DNA of 64,000 nt from Hyphomicrobiaceae bacterium (GTDB taxonomy: Bacteria; Pseudomonadota; Alphaproteobacteria; Rhizobiales; Hyphomicrobiaceae). Under the pieces are notes generated by a model, which was not told the origin of the DNA, searched no databases, and worked only from the letters and a program-made list of their open reading frames with translations. The stretch is taken from the NCBI GenBank assembly GCA_022844225.1, contig JALHMC010000002.1, positions 124,001-188,000 on the forward strand, read 5' to 3'. Both the position numbers and the translations under genes were made by a program. Below, one piece after another: positions 56,232 through 64,000 of this stretch (within the stretch, counting starts at the first letter, position 1; the number at the start of each line of letters is the position of its first letter).

Positions 56232-58664
56232 ATGAAATTCACACTCTCCTGGCTGAAGGACCATCTGGATACCTCGGCTTCGCTCGCGGATATCCGCCGG
56301 ATGCTCGACCAGATCGGGCTCGAGGTGGAAGGCATAGAGGATCCGTCCGAGAAGCTCGGGCTATTCACGATCGCGCGCGTGCTCGAGGCCAAGCAACACC
56401 CGCAGGCTGACCGGCTGCGGGTGCTGCAGGTCGAGATCGAGCCGGGCAAACCGTCGGTCGAGGTGGTGTGCGGCGCGCCGAATGCGAGGGCAGGGCTCGT
56501 TGGTGTGTTCGCTCCGCTCGGGGCCTACATTCCTGGCACCGGAATCACGCTCGAGAAGAAGCCCGTGCGCGGCGTCGTCTCCAACGGCATGATGCTTTCG
56601 GAGCGCGAGATGGAGCTGTCGGAGGACCATGCCGGCATCGTCGACCTCGATGCCAAGATGGCCGACAGCGTCGGCAAGCGGTACGTCGACGTCCTCGGCC
56701 TTTCGGATCCCGTCATCGAGATTAAGCTCACTCCAAACCGGCCCGATTGCACAGGTGTGCGCGGCGTCGCGCGCGATCTTGCAGCGGCTGGGCTCGGTGT
56801 TCTCAATCCGCAGAAGTCGCTCGTGGCAGTCGAAGGAACTTTCGACTGCCCGGTCGAAATCAAGCTCGAGTTCCCAGGCGGCGACACCACGGCGTGTCCC
56901 TGCTTCGCCGGGCGCTACATCAAGGGCATCAAGAACGGTCCGGCGCCCGCCTGGCTGCAGGCGCGCCTCAAGGCCATCGGTCAGAAGCCGATCAACGCCG
57001 TGGTCGATGTGACGAACTATATCTCGGTCGATCAGGGTCGGCCGCTTCACGTCTATGACGCTGACAAGCTCGTCGGTGCGATTCGCGCGCGGCTTTCCAA
57101 GACCGGGGAAAGTTTCCTAGGCCTCAACGGCAAGACCTACACCACCGATGACGCCATGTGCGTCATTGCCGACGACCGAGCGGTGCTCGGCTTCGGCGGC
57201 ATTCTCGGTGGCGAGGACACGGGATCGACGGAGACGACGACCAACATCTTGATCGAGTGTGCCTATTTCGACCCCGTGCGCACGGCCGCGACGGGCCGCA
57301 AGGCCGGCGTTCAGACGGACGCGCGCTATCGCTTCGAGCGTGGGGTAGATCCGGCCTACATCGAGCCGGGTCTCGATCTCGCAACGCGCATGATGCTCGA
57401 CGTGGCTGGTGGCCAGCCGTCGAAGCGAAAGATCGCGGGCGAGCCGCCGGTCAAGCCGTTCACCGTCGACTTCGAGTTCGGGCGCGTCGAGAAACTGATG
57501 GGTATCCGCATCACGGATGCCGAGATCCGTCGCACGCTTGAAGCGCTCGGCTTCCTCATCGAGGGCAGCGGCCCAAAATTCAAGGTCACGGCACCGAGCT
57601 GGCGGCCGGACATCCACGGCCCTGCCGATCTGGTCGAGGAGGTGGCACGGATCGCCGGACTCGAGTCGATCCCCTCGGCGCCACTGCCCCGGCTGACGGG
57701 GGGGGTGACACGGGCGACGTTGACCGAGGGGCAGCGCCGCGTCAGGCGCGCGCGAAGGTCGCTTGCTGCACGCGGGTTTGTCGAAGCGGTGACGTGGTCG
57801 TTCATCAAGCAGAACGAGGCCGAGCATTTTGGCGGCGGCGCGGAAGCACTGCAGCTCGCTAATCCGATATCGTCCGAGATGACGACGATGCGACCTGGGC
57901 TACTGCCGGGACTCCTCGCGGCCGTTCAGCGCAACCATAATCGCGGCTTCGGCGACATCTCGCTGTTCGAGGTCGGTCAAGCCTATCGCGGCGACGGCGA
58001 GAAAGACCAGATGATGGCCGCGGCTGGCGTCAGAGCCGGTGCGACCGGGCTCGGTGGATCGGGGCGCCACTGGGACGGGGCAGCTCAGTCCGCCGGCGTG
58101 TTCGACGTGAAGGCCGATGCGGTGGCTCTTCTCGCGGCGCTCGGCATCGACACCTCGAAAGCCCAGATCACGCGGGATGCGCCGGCTTGGTATCATCCCG
58201 GGCGTTCGGGAACGCTCAGGCTCGGTCCGAAGGTGGTGCTCGCGCATTTCGGCGAGATACATCCGGCCACGTTGAAGCTGATGGACGTGCCAGGGACCGC
58301 CGCTGCGTTCGAGGTGTTTCTCGATGCGCTGCCGCGTGACAAGAGGAAGTCTAGGGCTAAGCCGCCGCTCGCCGCCAGTGATCTTCTTCCGGTGACGCGC
58401 GACTTCGCGTTCGTAGTGGAGAAAGGCGTTGCCGCCGGCGATGTCGTGAAGGCGGCGCAAGGTGCAGACAAGACGCTTATCTCGAGCGTTTCGGTGTTCG
58501 ATGTGTTCGAAGGCAGCAGCCTCGGGCCGGGGCAGAAGTCACTGGCGATCGAAGTCACGCTATCCCCTGCCGAGAAGACGCTGACCGACGAGGAAATCGA
58601 TGCGGTGAGCCAGAAGGTGATCTCCGAGGTCAAGCGGACGACCGGCGGCGAGATCCGCGGCTGA
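56232..58664 (+). CDS. pheT: Phenylalanyl-tRNA synthetase beta subunit
   Basis: 810 residues, the family's usual size. MKFTLSWLKDHLDTSASLADI starts it, the EMAP-like tRNA-binding domain (about 40-150, with KQHPQADRLRVLQVE and VVCGAPNARAG) follows, then the B3/B4 editing region with TPNRPDCTGVRGVARDLAA and PINAVVDVTNYI, the B5 domain, and a C-terminal ferredoxin-fold anticodon domain ending TTGGEIRG. The gene starts 127 bases after pheS and is probably co-transcribed. Confidence 0.98.
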   Translation: MKFTLSWLKDHLDTSASLADIRRMLDQIGLEVEGIEDPSEKLGLFTIARVLEAKQHPQADRLRVLQVEIEPGKPSVEVVCGAPNARAGLVGVFAPLGAYIPGTGITLEKKPVRGVVSNGMMLSEREMELSEDHAGIVDLDAKMADSVGKRYVDVLGLSDPVIEIKLTPNRPDCTGVRGVARDLAAAGLGVLNPQKSLVAVEGTFDCPVEIKLEFPGGDTTACPCFAGRYIKGIKNGPAPAWLQARLKAIGQKPINAVVDVTNYISVDQGRPLHVYDADKLVGAIRARLSKTGESFLGLNGKTYTTDDAMCVIADDRAVLGFGGILGGEDTGSTETTTNILIECAYFDPVRTAATGRKAGVQTDARYRFERGVDPAYIEPGLDLATRMMLDVAGGQPSKRKIAGEPPVKPFTVDFEFGRVEKLMGIRITDAEIRRTLEALGFLIEGSGPKFKVTAPSWRPDIHGPADLVEEVARIAGLESIPSAPLPRLTGGVTRATLTEGQRRVRRARRSLAARGFVEAVTWSFIKQNEAEHFGGGAEALQLANPISSEMTTMRPGLLPGLLAAVQRNHNRGFGDISLFEVGQAYRGDGEKDQMMAAAGVRAGATGLGGSGRHWDGAAQSAGVFDVKADAVALLAALGIDTSKAQITRDAPAWYHPGRSGTLRLGPKVVLAHFGEIHPATLKLMDVPGTAAAFEVFLDALPRDKRKSRAKPPLAASDLLPVTRDFAFVVEKGVAAGDVVKAAQGADKTLISSVSVFDVFEGSSLGPGQKSLAIEVTLSPAEKTLTDEEIDAVSQKVISEVKRTTGGEIRG

Positions 58665-58698
58665 GGCCTCAATCGGAGCCATGGTCGTCGAGATCTAG

Positions 58699-58724
58699 AA
58701 AGGGGCGCTGAGAAGCGCCCCTTT
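58699..58724 (+). terminator. Terminator after pheT
   Basis: A perfect stem AAAGGGGCGCT / AGCGCCCCTTT with a GAGA loop, followed by GCCATTG. The T-tract is inside the stem, which is typical of such terminators. Confidence 0.7.
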
Positions 58725-58760
58725 GCCATTGCGCGCGCCCACCTTCCGCGTCGGGCTCGT

Positions 58761-59840
58761 TCAGGGCGTGAAGACGGCACCCGCACTGGCGGCATCAGCC
58801 ATCATAGAGCGGCGCAGATTGAAGCGAGGGAATGCCTGAGCCAGTAAGGCCCCGGTGACGATGGAGGCCAGCGCCAGAATGGCCGCGACACTGAGGGTCG
58901 CGACCCCGGCCAACCCGGCACCGATCGTGCACCCGCCGGCCAACACGCCGCCGAGCCCCATCAGCGCGCCGCCGGCCAGATAGCGCCCGGTTGACGTCGC
59001 CTCGGTGAAGCCGACGACCTCAAACTCGCGAGCTAGAACAGACGACAGGAAGCTGCCGCCCACGATGCCGGCCAGAAAGCCGACGCCGAAGGTAGGCTGG
59101 ATGGCAGAACTTGCTACCCACCAGAATAGCGTCTCAGCACCGGCCGACGTCAGGGCTATGCTTTCGGCAGGGATCGGATCGAACTCGTCCTTGAGTAGCC
59201 AGCCGGTCGAGAGCCAACCGAGCGGGGCGAGCGCCCCGATCAACGCTCCGCCGACGAGATACAGGGGACGGGCCGCGGAGCGCGCTACGACAAACAACAA
59301 CACGCTGGCTCCGACCGCCGACCACAGCAGCACGCCGCCCGGCAGCGCGGCCAGAGATGACACACCGCCGAGATCGACTGTGTAGGCGCCGAGGCTCGTA
59401 CGGATCGGGGCGAGGGCACCCTTGAGTGCCGCATGTGCCACGGCCGCAAAGACGATGAGTACAGTGAGGGCGCGCAGGTTCCCGGTTCCGGCCAAAACGG
59501 TCAGCCGGGAAGCGCAGCCTCGCGCGAGGATCATGCCGATGCCGAACAGTAGCCCGCCCACGACGATCGCGACGACGGGAAGGCGAGCGTTCATCAGGCG
59601 GTGGCCGTCAAGATCCAGCAGCCCGGATCCGAGCGCAGCGGCGGTTCCGACCAATGCAACTACGAGTGCAATCGCCCAAACACCTTGCGCCGCCGAACGC
59701 TCGCCCGGCTCGCCCGCAATTGCGCGGCGCAGGCAGAAACCGGTGCGTTGGGCGAGGATGCCGAAGGCGATGCCGAGGCCGGCGCCGATCAGGACCGACG
59801 CGGAACGCGGGGTGAGGCCGAATACGAGTTCTGCCGACAT
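58761..59840 (-). CDS. YeeE/YedE (TsuA-type) sulfur-compound transporter
   Basis: 359 residues from the ATG at 59840 (AGGACG about 9 bases upstream). About nine hydrophobic helices. The conserved Cys residues of the TsuA thiosulfate-uptake pore family are visible: Cys36 in RTGFCLRRA, Cys109 in ARGCASRL and Cys304 in GGCTIGAGL, each in a pseudo-repeated half. The family moves thiosulfate or related sulfur across the inner membrane. A rhodanese gene lies 2 kb away at 61894, which suits sulfur handling. Confidence 0.9.
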   Translation of the reverse strand: MSAELVFGLTPRSASVLIGAGLGIAFGILAQRTGFCLRRAIAGEPGERSAAQGVWAIALVVALVGTAAALGSGLLDLDGHRLMNARLPVVAIVVGGLLFGIGMILARGCASRLTVLAGTGNLRALTVLIVFAAVAHAALKGALAPIRTSLGAYTVDLGGVSSLAALPGGVLLWSAVGASVLLFVVARSAARPLYLVGGALIGALAPLGWLSTGWLLKDEFDPIPAESIALTSAGAETLFWWVASSAIQPTFGVGFLAGIVGGSFLSSVLAREFEVVGFTEATSTGRYLAGGALMGLGGVLAGGCTIGAGLAGVATLSVAAILALASIVTGALLAQAFPRFNLRRSMMADAASAGAVFTP

Positions 59841-59882
59841 TGAGAGCGTCCTGCTGCAAAGTTCGAAAACTCGATAACACAT

Positions 59883-60185
59883 ACGCTACGTAGGATCATT
59901 TTTCAATTTTCGACATAAAATAGATCATAAATGGGTATTTTATACCAATTTTCCCTTTCTTCTCGCACGCCTGTTCCCCGTCTGATGAGACTCGCGCGAC
60001 TAAGTCCCGGCTGCCGCGTGGTTCCAGCAATGAGCTTTCGTCGGGCCGGCATCGACTTCGCCCGCGTCCACTGACGTTGCAGGCGCGAACCCCGTTAGCG
60101 TTGCTGACTTTTGCGGCGTCGCACCATCTTGCCTACCGCATGGCGAACGTTATTGTGCGTCGCAACACATCTGGGAGATTTTCCG
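59883..60185. promoter_or_regulatory. AT-rich divergent region with operator-like palindromes
   Basis: A strongly AT-rich stretch (about 59896-59960) stands out from the GC-rich surroundings. It holds ATAAAATA (59915-59922) and TATTTTAT (59936-59943), an inverted pair 13 bases apart, and GGTATTTTATACC (59934-59946), an overlapping palindrome. Together they look like a promoter with a dimeric repressor site between the YedE-type gene and methylsuccinyl-CoA dehydrogenase. No gene was found in it. Confidence 0.5.
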
Positions 60186-61847
60186 ATGGCCGAGGCGGCG
60201 CTCCGCGCACGTTCAACGACGTTCGAGGCACATGATCAGGCGTTGGCCGCAGCTGAGCGGGTGCTCGCGCTGGCGAAGTCCGGAGTAAGGGCAAAGCAAG
60301 GCGGAGCTGCTTCGCCAGATGCGAGCCAGCACGCACTGCATGGCCTCGCGTGGCTGGCGACCTACGTCGAAGCGCTGCGCCAGATGCTGGGCTGGGCACG
60401 GAAGCTCGGTGACGAGGGGCGTCTCGGTGAGATGGAGCGCCTGCTGCTCGACGTCGCCTATGGCGAGTATCTGGCGCAGATCGCCGGCGGCATCCCGATG
60501 AGCCAGATCGAGATCGTGCGCCTGGGGCAGCTCGGCGTCGGCGCCCAGGATGTGGCGCGGTTCGCCGCAGATGCGAGCGTGGCCTCCCTGGTTGACCGTG
60601 GCGCCAATGAAGATGTGAAGGCCCGCATCGCTGAGCTGATCGCGGACCAGCCGGAGGCCACAACCTTCGGTGACAGCGGGATGGACGAGACGCACGAGGC
60701 AATGCGCGAGGAAATGCGCAAGTTCTCCGTCGACAAGGTGCTGCCGCACGCCCACGACTGGCACTTGCAGAACAACTACATCCCGCTCGACGTGATCGCC
60801 GAGATGAGCGACATGGGTGTGTTCGGCCTGACCATCCCGGAAGAGCATGGCGGCCTCGGTCTCGGCAAGGAGGCCATGTGCCTCGTCTCCGAGGAACTGT
60901 CGCGCGGCTACATCGGCGTGGGATCGCTCGGCACGCGCTCGGAGATTGCAGGAGAACTGATCCTCCAGAACGGCACCGAGGAGCAGAAGGCCAAGTACCT
61001 GAAGGCGATCGCAAACGGCGAGCTGCTTCCGACTGCCGTCTTCACCGAGCCCAACACGGGTTCGGACTTGGCCTCACTGCGGACCCGCGCCGAGCGCCAC
61101 GGCGACGTCTATAAAGTCTACGGTCAGAAAACCTGGATCACACATCCCGTTCGTGCTGATTTGATGACACTGCTCGTGCGCACCAATCCTGCCGAGAAGG
61201 GCTATCGCGGGCTCTCAATGCTGCTCGCGGAGAAGCCGCGCGGCACCGACGACAACCCGTTCCCAGCCGAGGGCATGACCGGCGGTGAGATCGAAGTGCT
61301 CGGCTATCGTGGGATGAAGGAGTTCGACATATCCTTCGATGGTTTTGAAGTGCCGGTGTCGCAACTTCTAGGCGGCCAGGAGGGCCAGGGGTTCAAGCAG
61401 CTGATGGCGACGTTCGAGAGCGCGCGAATCCAGACGGCGGCGCGGGCCGTCGGCGTGGCACAGTCGGCGATGGACCTCGCGCTCAAGTATGCGCTGGATC
61501 GGCAGCAGTTCGGCAAGGCGATCTATGCGTTTCCCCGCGTCGCCAACAAGATCGTGATGATGGCCGTCGAGACGATGATCGCCCGGCAGATCACCTACTT
61601 TGCCGCGCGAGAAAAGGACGAGGGGCGGCGCTGCGATCTCGAGGCCGGCATGGCCAAACTGCTGGCTGCGCGCATCGCCTGGGGCAATGCCGACAACGCG
61701 GTGCAGATCCACGGCGGCAACGGTTTCGCGCTCGAGTATCCGGTGAGCCGCGTGCTCTGCGACGCGCGCATCCTCAACATCTTCGAGGGCGCCGCCGAGA
61801 TCCAGGCCCAGGTGATCGCGCGCAGATTGCTGGAAGGTGCGAATTGA
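60186..61847 (+). CDS. mcd: (2S)-Methylsuccinyl-CoA dehydrogenase (ethylmalonyl-CoA pathway)
   Basis: Oxidises methylsuccinyl-CoA to mesaconyl-CoA. 553 residues from the ATG at 60186, longer than the usual 380-residue acyl-CoA dehydrogenase because of a helical N-terminal domain (about 1-150), as known for this enzyme. The dehydrogenase core includes IPEEHGGLGLGKEAMCLVSEELSRGYIGVGSLGTRSEIAG, TAVFTEPNTGSDLASL, the FAD motif and QIHGGNGFALEYPVSR. The product is the substrate of the mesaconyl-CoA hydratase at 32020. Other EMC genes are not in the window. Confidence 0.88.
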   Translation: MAEAALRARSTTFEAHDQALAAAERVLALAKSGVRAKQGGAASPDASQHALHGLAWLATYVEALRQMLGWARKLGDEGRLGEMERLLLDVAYGEYLAQIAGGIPMSQIEIVRLGQLGVGAQDVARFAADASVASLVDRGANEDVKARIAELIADQPEATTFGDSGMDETHEAMREEMRKFSVDKVLPHAHDWHLQNNYIPLDVIAEMSDMGVFGLTIPEEHGGLGLGKEAMCLVSEELSRGYIGVGSLGTRSEIAGELILQNGTEEQKAKYLKAIANGELLPTAVFTEPNTGSDLASLRTRAERHGDVYKVYGQKTWITHPVRADLMTLLVRTNPAEKGYRGLSMLLAEKPRGTDDNPFPAEGMTGGEIEVLGYRGMKEFDISFDGFEVPVSQLLGGQEGQGFKQLMATFESARIQTAARAVGVAQSAMDLALKYALDRQQFGKAIYAFPRVANKIVMMAVETMIARQITYFAAREKDEGRRCDLEAGMAKLLAARIAWGNADNAVQIHGGNGFALEYPVSRVLCDARILNIFEGAAEIQAQVIARRLLEGAN

Positions 61848-61893
61848 GGGTGATCCGACGGTGTCTGGTCGCAACCAGGCACCGTCGTTGTGT

Positions 61894-63483
61894 TCAGAGG
61901 CGGAACGTCGCGCGCTCGTCGGCGTCGAGCTGGTCGACGAGGCCTATTTCCCAGGCGAGATAGGCGCGCGCCGACTCGAGGTTACCCTCGTTGCGGCCCA
62001 GCGTGTGGAAGACGAAATCGATGCACTCGGCATCGGATGGCGTGGAGGGGGTCGCCTCCGTCGCACCGCTCCAGGACTTCATGCCGCCAGCGAGCACTGC
62101 GACGTCGTCGCAACCGGCTTCGGCGAGATCGAGGGCTGCAAGCGCTGCTACGCCGCGATCATCGGCCACCAGCACGACAGGCCTCGAGGGGTCGCGGACA
62201 TCACGAGCGATGCGGGGGCGGATGGACCAGGTCGCGCCTTTGATGTGACCGTCGCGGTAGCTCATGCTGGAGCGCACATCGATGACCTGGCCTTTGCCGG
62301 CAGCTAGCAAGCTCGCCACGTCGGCGGCTGAGGCCTCGCGCATGCGAATACGACCCACGTCGAACTTCGGCTTGCGTGCGTCAGTCAGGCCGCTGCCAGC
62401 CAGCGTCTGACGTGCCTCGGCGCCGCTCGTCAGAACGACAGCCTCGTGACCGAGCTGACGCAGCCAAGCGGCGGTCATGGGCGCACGGATCATTTCACCC
62501 AGGTCGGACAGCACGATGCGGGCGCCCTTGACGCCGACCCACTGGTCGGTCGCCTGCTGCAACTGGCCGCCCGGCGCATGGACGAAAGCCGGGAGTGCGT
62601 CGCGGGCGAACTCCTCGGCGGTGCGGGTATCGAAAAGATAAGTCGTGCGGGAAGTGTCGTTGGCCATGGCGATGACGGCACTCGCGTCGGCATAAACGAC
62701 TCCGTGGCGTGTCGCGTGGGCTTTTGCACGCTCTCGCTTTGCTGCGATCGCTGCCGGAGACGTGTCGCCAGTTGGGGCGCGGCGGTCTGCACCGTGCTCG
62801 ATGGGGATGCCTTCGAGCCAATAGCCCTGCGTACCATTCTCGAGCGCGACGACCTCGTTCTCGATGCCCCAGTCGATCAAAGTCTGCGCACCGATGATGG
62901 AGCGCGTTCGCCCGGCGCAGTTGACGACAATCTTAGTGTCGCGGTCCTTCACCAGTCCGTCGATATGCAGCGCCAGCTCACCGTTCGGCAAGCTAATGCC
63001 ACCGGGGATGTTGAACCGCCGGTACTCGTCCCAGGTGCGGCCGTCGACAATGACCATTTTCTCGCCACGCTCCTGCATGGCGATCAGCTCGCGGGCCTTG
63101 ATGCGGGGTGTGTGACGGGCGATCTCGACGATCTCGCCGAAAGCCTTGGAGGGCACGTTGACGCCCTCGAACAGGGTATAGCCGGCCGCCTTCCAGGCCG
63201 GCGCGCCGCCTTCGAGAACCGAAACGTCGGTGTAGCCCATCGCCTCGAGACGGCGCGCCGCCGTGCCTGCGAAACCTTCTCCACCATCGAACACCACGAC
63301 CCCCGTGGCTCGCCGGGGTACCAAACGCTCAACGTCGAGTTCCAGCCGGCTGTAAGCCAACGGAACAGAGAACAGAGGATGACCCTGGCTGTATGCCCCC
63401 GTCTCGCGGACGTCGAGCAGCGCGATCTCGCCCGGCTCTTTCAAGGCTTGCTTCAGCGCGCGGGCTGCGATGGTCTTGGCCAT
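61894..63483 (-). CDS. Four-domain rhodanese-type protein with a single active-site Cys
   Basis: 529 residues from the ATG at 63483 (GAGGAG upstream). Four rhodanese repeats can be seen: about 1-105, 118-230, 265-355 and 385-465. Only repeat 2 has the catalytic cysteine, Cys189 in IVVNCAGRTRSIIG. In the other three the loop carries Asp (Asp66, Asp327 and Asp441), so these are probably structural. It lies next to a YedE-type sulfur transporter region, with the dehydrogenase gene in between on the other strand. Thiosulfate or persulfide handling is likely but unproven. Confidence 0.88.
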   Translation of the reverse strand: MAKTIAARALKQALKEPGEIALLDVRETGAYSQGHPLFSVPLAYSRLELDVERLVPRRATGVVVFDGGEGFAGTAARRLEAMGYTDVSVLEGGAPAWKAAGYTLFEGVNVPSKAFGEIVEIARHTPRIKARELIAMQERGEKMVIVDGRTWDEYRRFNIPGGISLPNGELALHIDGLVKDRDTKIVVNCAGRTRSIIGAQTLIDWGIENEVVALENGTQGYWLEGIPIEHGADRRAPTGDTSPAAIAAKRERAKAHATRHGVVYADASAVIAMANDTSRTTYLFDTRTAEEFARDALPAFVHAPGGQLQQATDQWVGVKGARIVLSDLGEMIRAPMTAAWLRQLGHEAVVLTSGAEARQTLAGSGLTDARKPKFDVGRIRMREASAADVASLLAAGKGQVIDVRSSMSYRDGHIKGATWSIRPRIARDVRDPSRPVVLVADDRGVAALAALDLAEAGCDDVAVLAGGMKSWSGATEATPSTPSDAECIDFVFHTLGRNEGNLESARAYLAWEIGLVDQLDADERATFRL

Positions 63484-63539
63484 GGGATGTTCTCCTCGTT
63501 CATCGTTGGTCGAACGATGGCACCCGACGCGACGGCGCG

Positions 63540-64000
63540 TCAACGCTGCGCGGCAAGCAGGCGTGCGACGGCGCCATAGTCCTGGGCTAGATGTTGCGCG
63601 CCGGCTGCGGACAGAAGCTCCGCGTGACCGTCACGGATGTGGCTGGCGCCGAGGAAACCGATCACGGTCATGCCGGCGGCGCGCGCGCCCATGACGCCGG
63701 CCGGGCTGTCCTCCAGGACGATGCAGGCTTCCGGTGAGACGCCCATGCTGTTGGCGGCGTGGAAGAAAATGTCGGGAGCCGGCTTGCCGTTCGGCACCTC
63801 GGTGGCGCTGTAAAGGCCCCGGCCGAAGTGGTGGCGAAGGTCGAATTTGTCGACGCAGTGGTTGAGCCATTCGTGGGAGCTGGACGAGGCGACGCAGCGC
63901 GGTAGATGCCCGTGCCCGTCCAGGAAGCGCTCAAGGCCCGCAACGGGTCCGACGTCGCGCCGCATCACGGTTTTCGAGCGAGCCCTGTGCGTTTCCTCGA
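63540..64000 (-). CDS. HAD-family hydrolase, 5' end outside window
   Basis: The frame is open through the window edge, so the N-terminus is missing. The visible 150 or so residues are the second half of a beta-phosphoglucomutase/phosphatase-like HAD protein: LPRCVASSSSHEWLN, GKPAPDIFFHAANSMGV (the motif III Lys), and CIVLEDSPAGVMGARAAGM (motif IV acids). Motif I lies outside. It runs towards the rhodanese gene. Substrate not predictable. Confidence 0.9.
   Translation of the reverse strand, partial: EETHRARSKTVMRRDVGPVAGLERFLDGHGHLPRCVASSSSHEWLNHCVDKFDLRHHFGRGLYSATEVPNGKPAPDIFFHAANSMGVSPEACIVLEDSPAGVMGARAAGMTVIGFLGASHIRDGHAELLSAAGAQHLAQDYGAVARLLAAQR

Noticed and set aside
54956-56449. 497-codon minus-strand frame opposite pheS and the start of pheT
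   Set aside because: It crosses two real genes and is a codon-pattern shadow.
1-64000. CRISPR arrays, insertion sequences, prophage, rRNA or tRNA genes
   Set aside because: No regularly spaced direct repeats, transposase-like or phage-like frames, or tRNA-like cloverleaves were seen; this was by eye, so a tRNAscan would be the decisive test.

Overview
The window is GC-rich, densely coding chromosomal DNA from an alphaproteobacterium, most likely of the Hyphomicrobiales type. The evidence is a tetrameric-class large NAD-glutamate dehydrogenase next to dnaA, rpsT near dnaA, the divergent hrcA-grpE / rph-rdgB-hemW arrangement, sdhC-sdhD-sdhA, and two signature enzymes of the ethylmalonyl-CoA pathway (mesaconyl-CoA hydratase and methylsuccinyl-CoA dehydrogenase). 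I saw no phage, insertion sequence, CRISPR array, rRNA or tRNA.

Layout. 1-7.6 kb: the large NAD-glutamate dehydrogenase (3' end outside the window), dnaA, a rhodanese and rpsT, all on the minus strand. 7.8-10.3 kb: an SxtJ-type membrane protein, a 50-residue DUF5989-type membrane peptide and a NodU/SxtI-type carbamoyltransferase. 10.4-17.9 kb: an HNH endonuclease, then a probable catabolic block (class III CoA-transferase, AtzG/GatC-like peptide plus amidase, two convergent luciferase-like flavin oxidoreductases, a carboxymuconolactone-decarboxylase-like protein). 17.9-24 kb: heat-shock block dnaJ, dnaK, grpE, hrcA on the minus strand, with alkB on the plus strand between dnaK and grpE. 24.1-27.2 kb: rph, a VOC protein, rdgB and hemW. 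28-30.7 kb: sdhCDA without sdhB behind it. 30.9-33.1 kb: a renalase-like flavoprotein and mesaconyl-CoA hydratase. 33.3-38.7 kb: a molybdenum hydroxylase in M-S-L order, a cupin, a MoaD/ThiS-like protein and PPK2. 38.9-41.1 kb: small membrane and exported proteins and an alpha/beta hydrolase. 41.1-44.5 kb: a single-chain acyl-CoA carboxylase. 45-48.9 kb: a trans-sulfuration PLP enzyme, a small exported protein, a frameshifted secretory-lipase-type gene and a TetR regulator. 49.1-54 kb: two tandem L,D-transpeptidase paralogues, mutT and an SnoaL-FMO fusion. 54.2-58.7 kb: rpmI, rplT, pheS, pheT. 58.7-64 kb: a YeeE/YedE thiosulfate-type transporter, methylsuccinyl-CoA dehydrogenase, a four-domain rhodanese and a HAD hydrolase cut by the window edge.

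How the genes fit together. Much of the window is housekeeping (replication initiation, ribosomal proteins, chaperones, Phe-tRNA synthetase, nucleotide sanitation, succinate dehydrogenase). The accessory part is acyl-CoA and small-molecule metabolism: EMC pathway steps, a CoA-transferase, an acyl-CoA carboxylase, an amidase, LLM flavoproteins and a Mo hydroxylase. This suits an oxidative generalist growing on acids and amides. The points most worth a second look are the SxtJ-DUF5989-carbamoyltransferase trio, the altered sensor I residue in DnaA, the absence of sdhB after sdhA, the frameshifted lipase, the Mo-hydroxylase/cupin/MoaD-like cluster, and the palindromic AT-rich regulatory region before the YedE gene. 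Functions are inferred from recognisable motifs and remembered family features; no database search was run.
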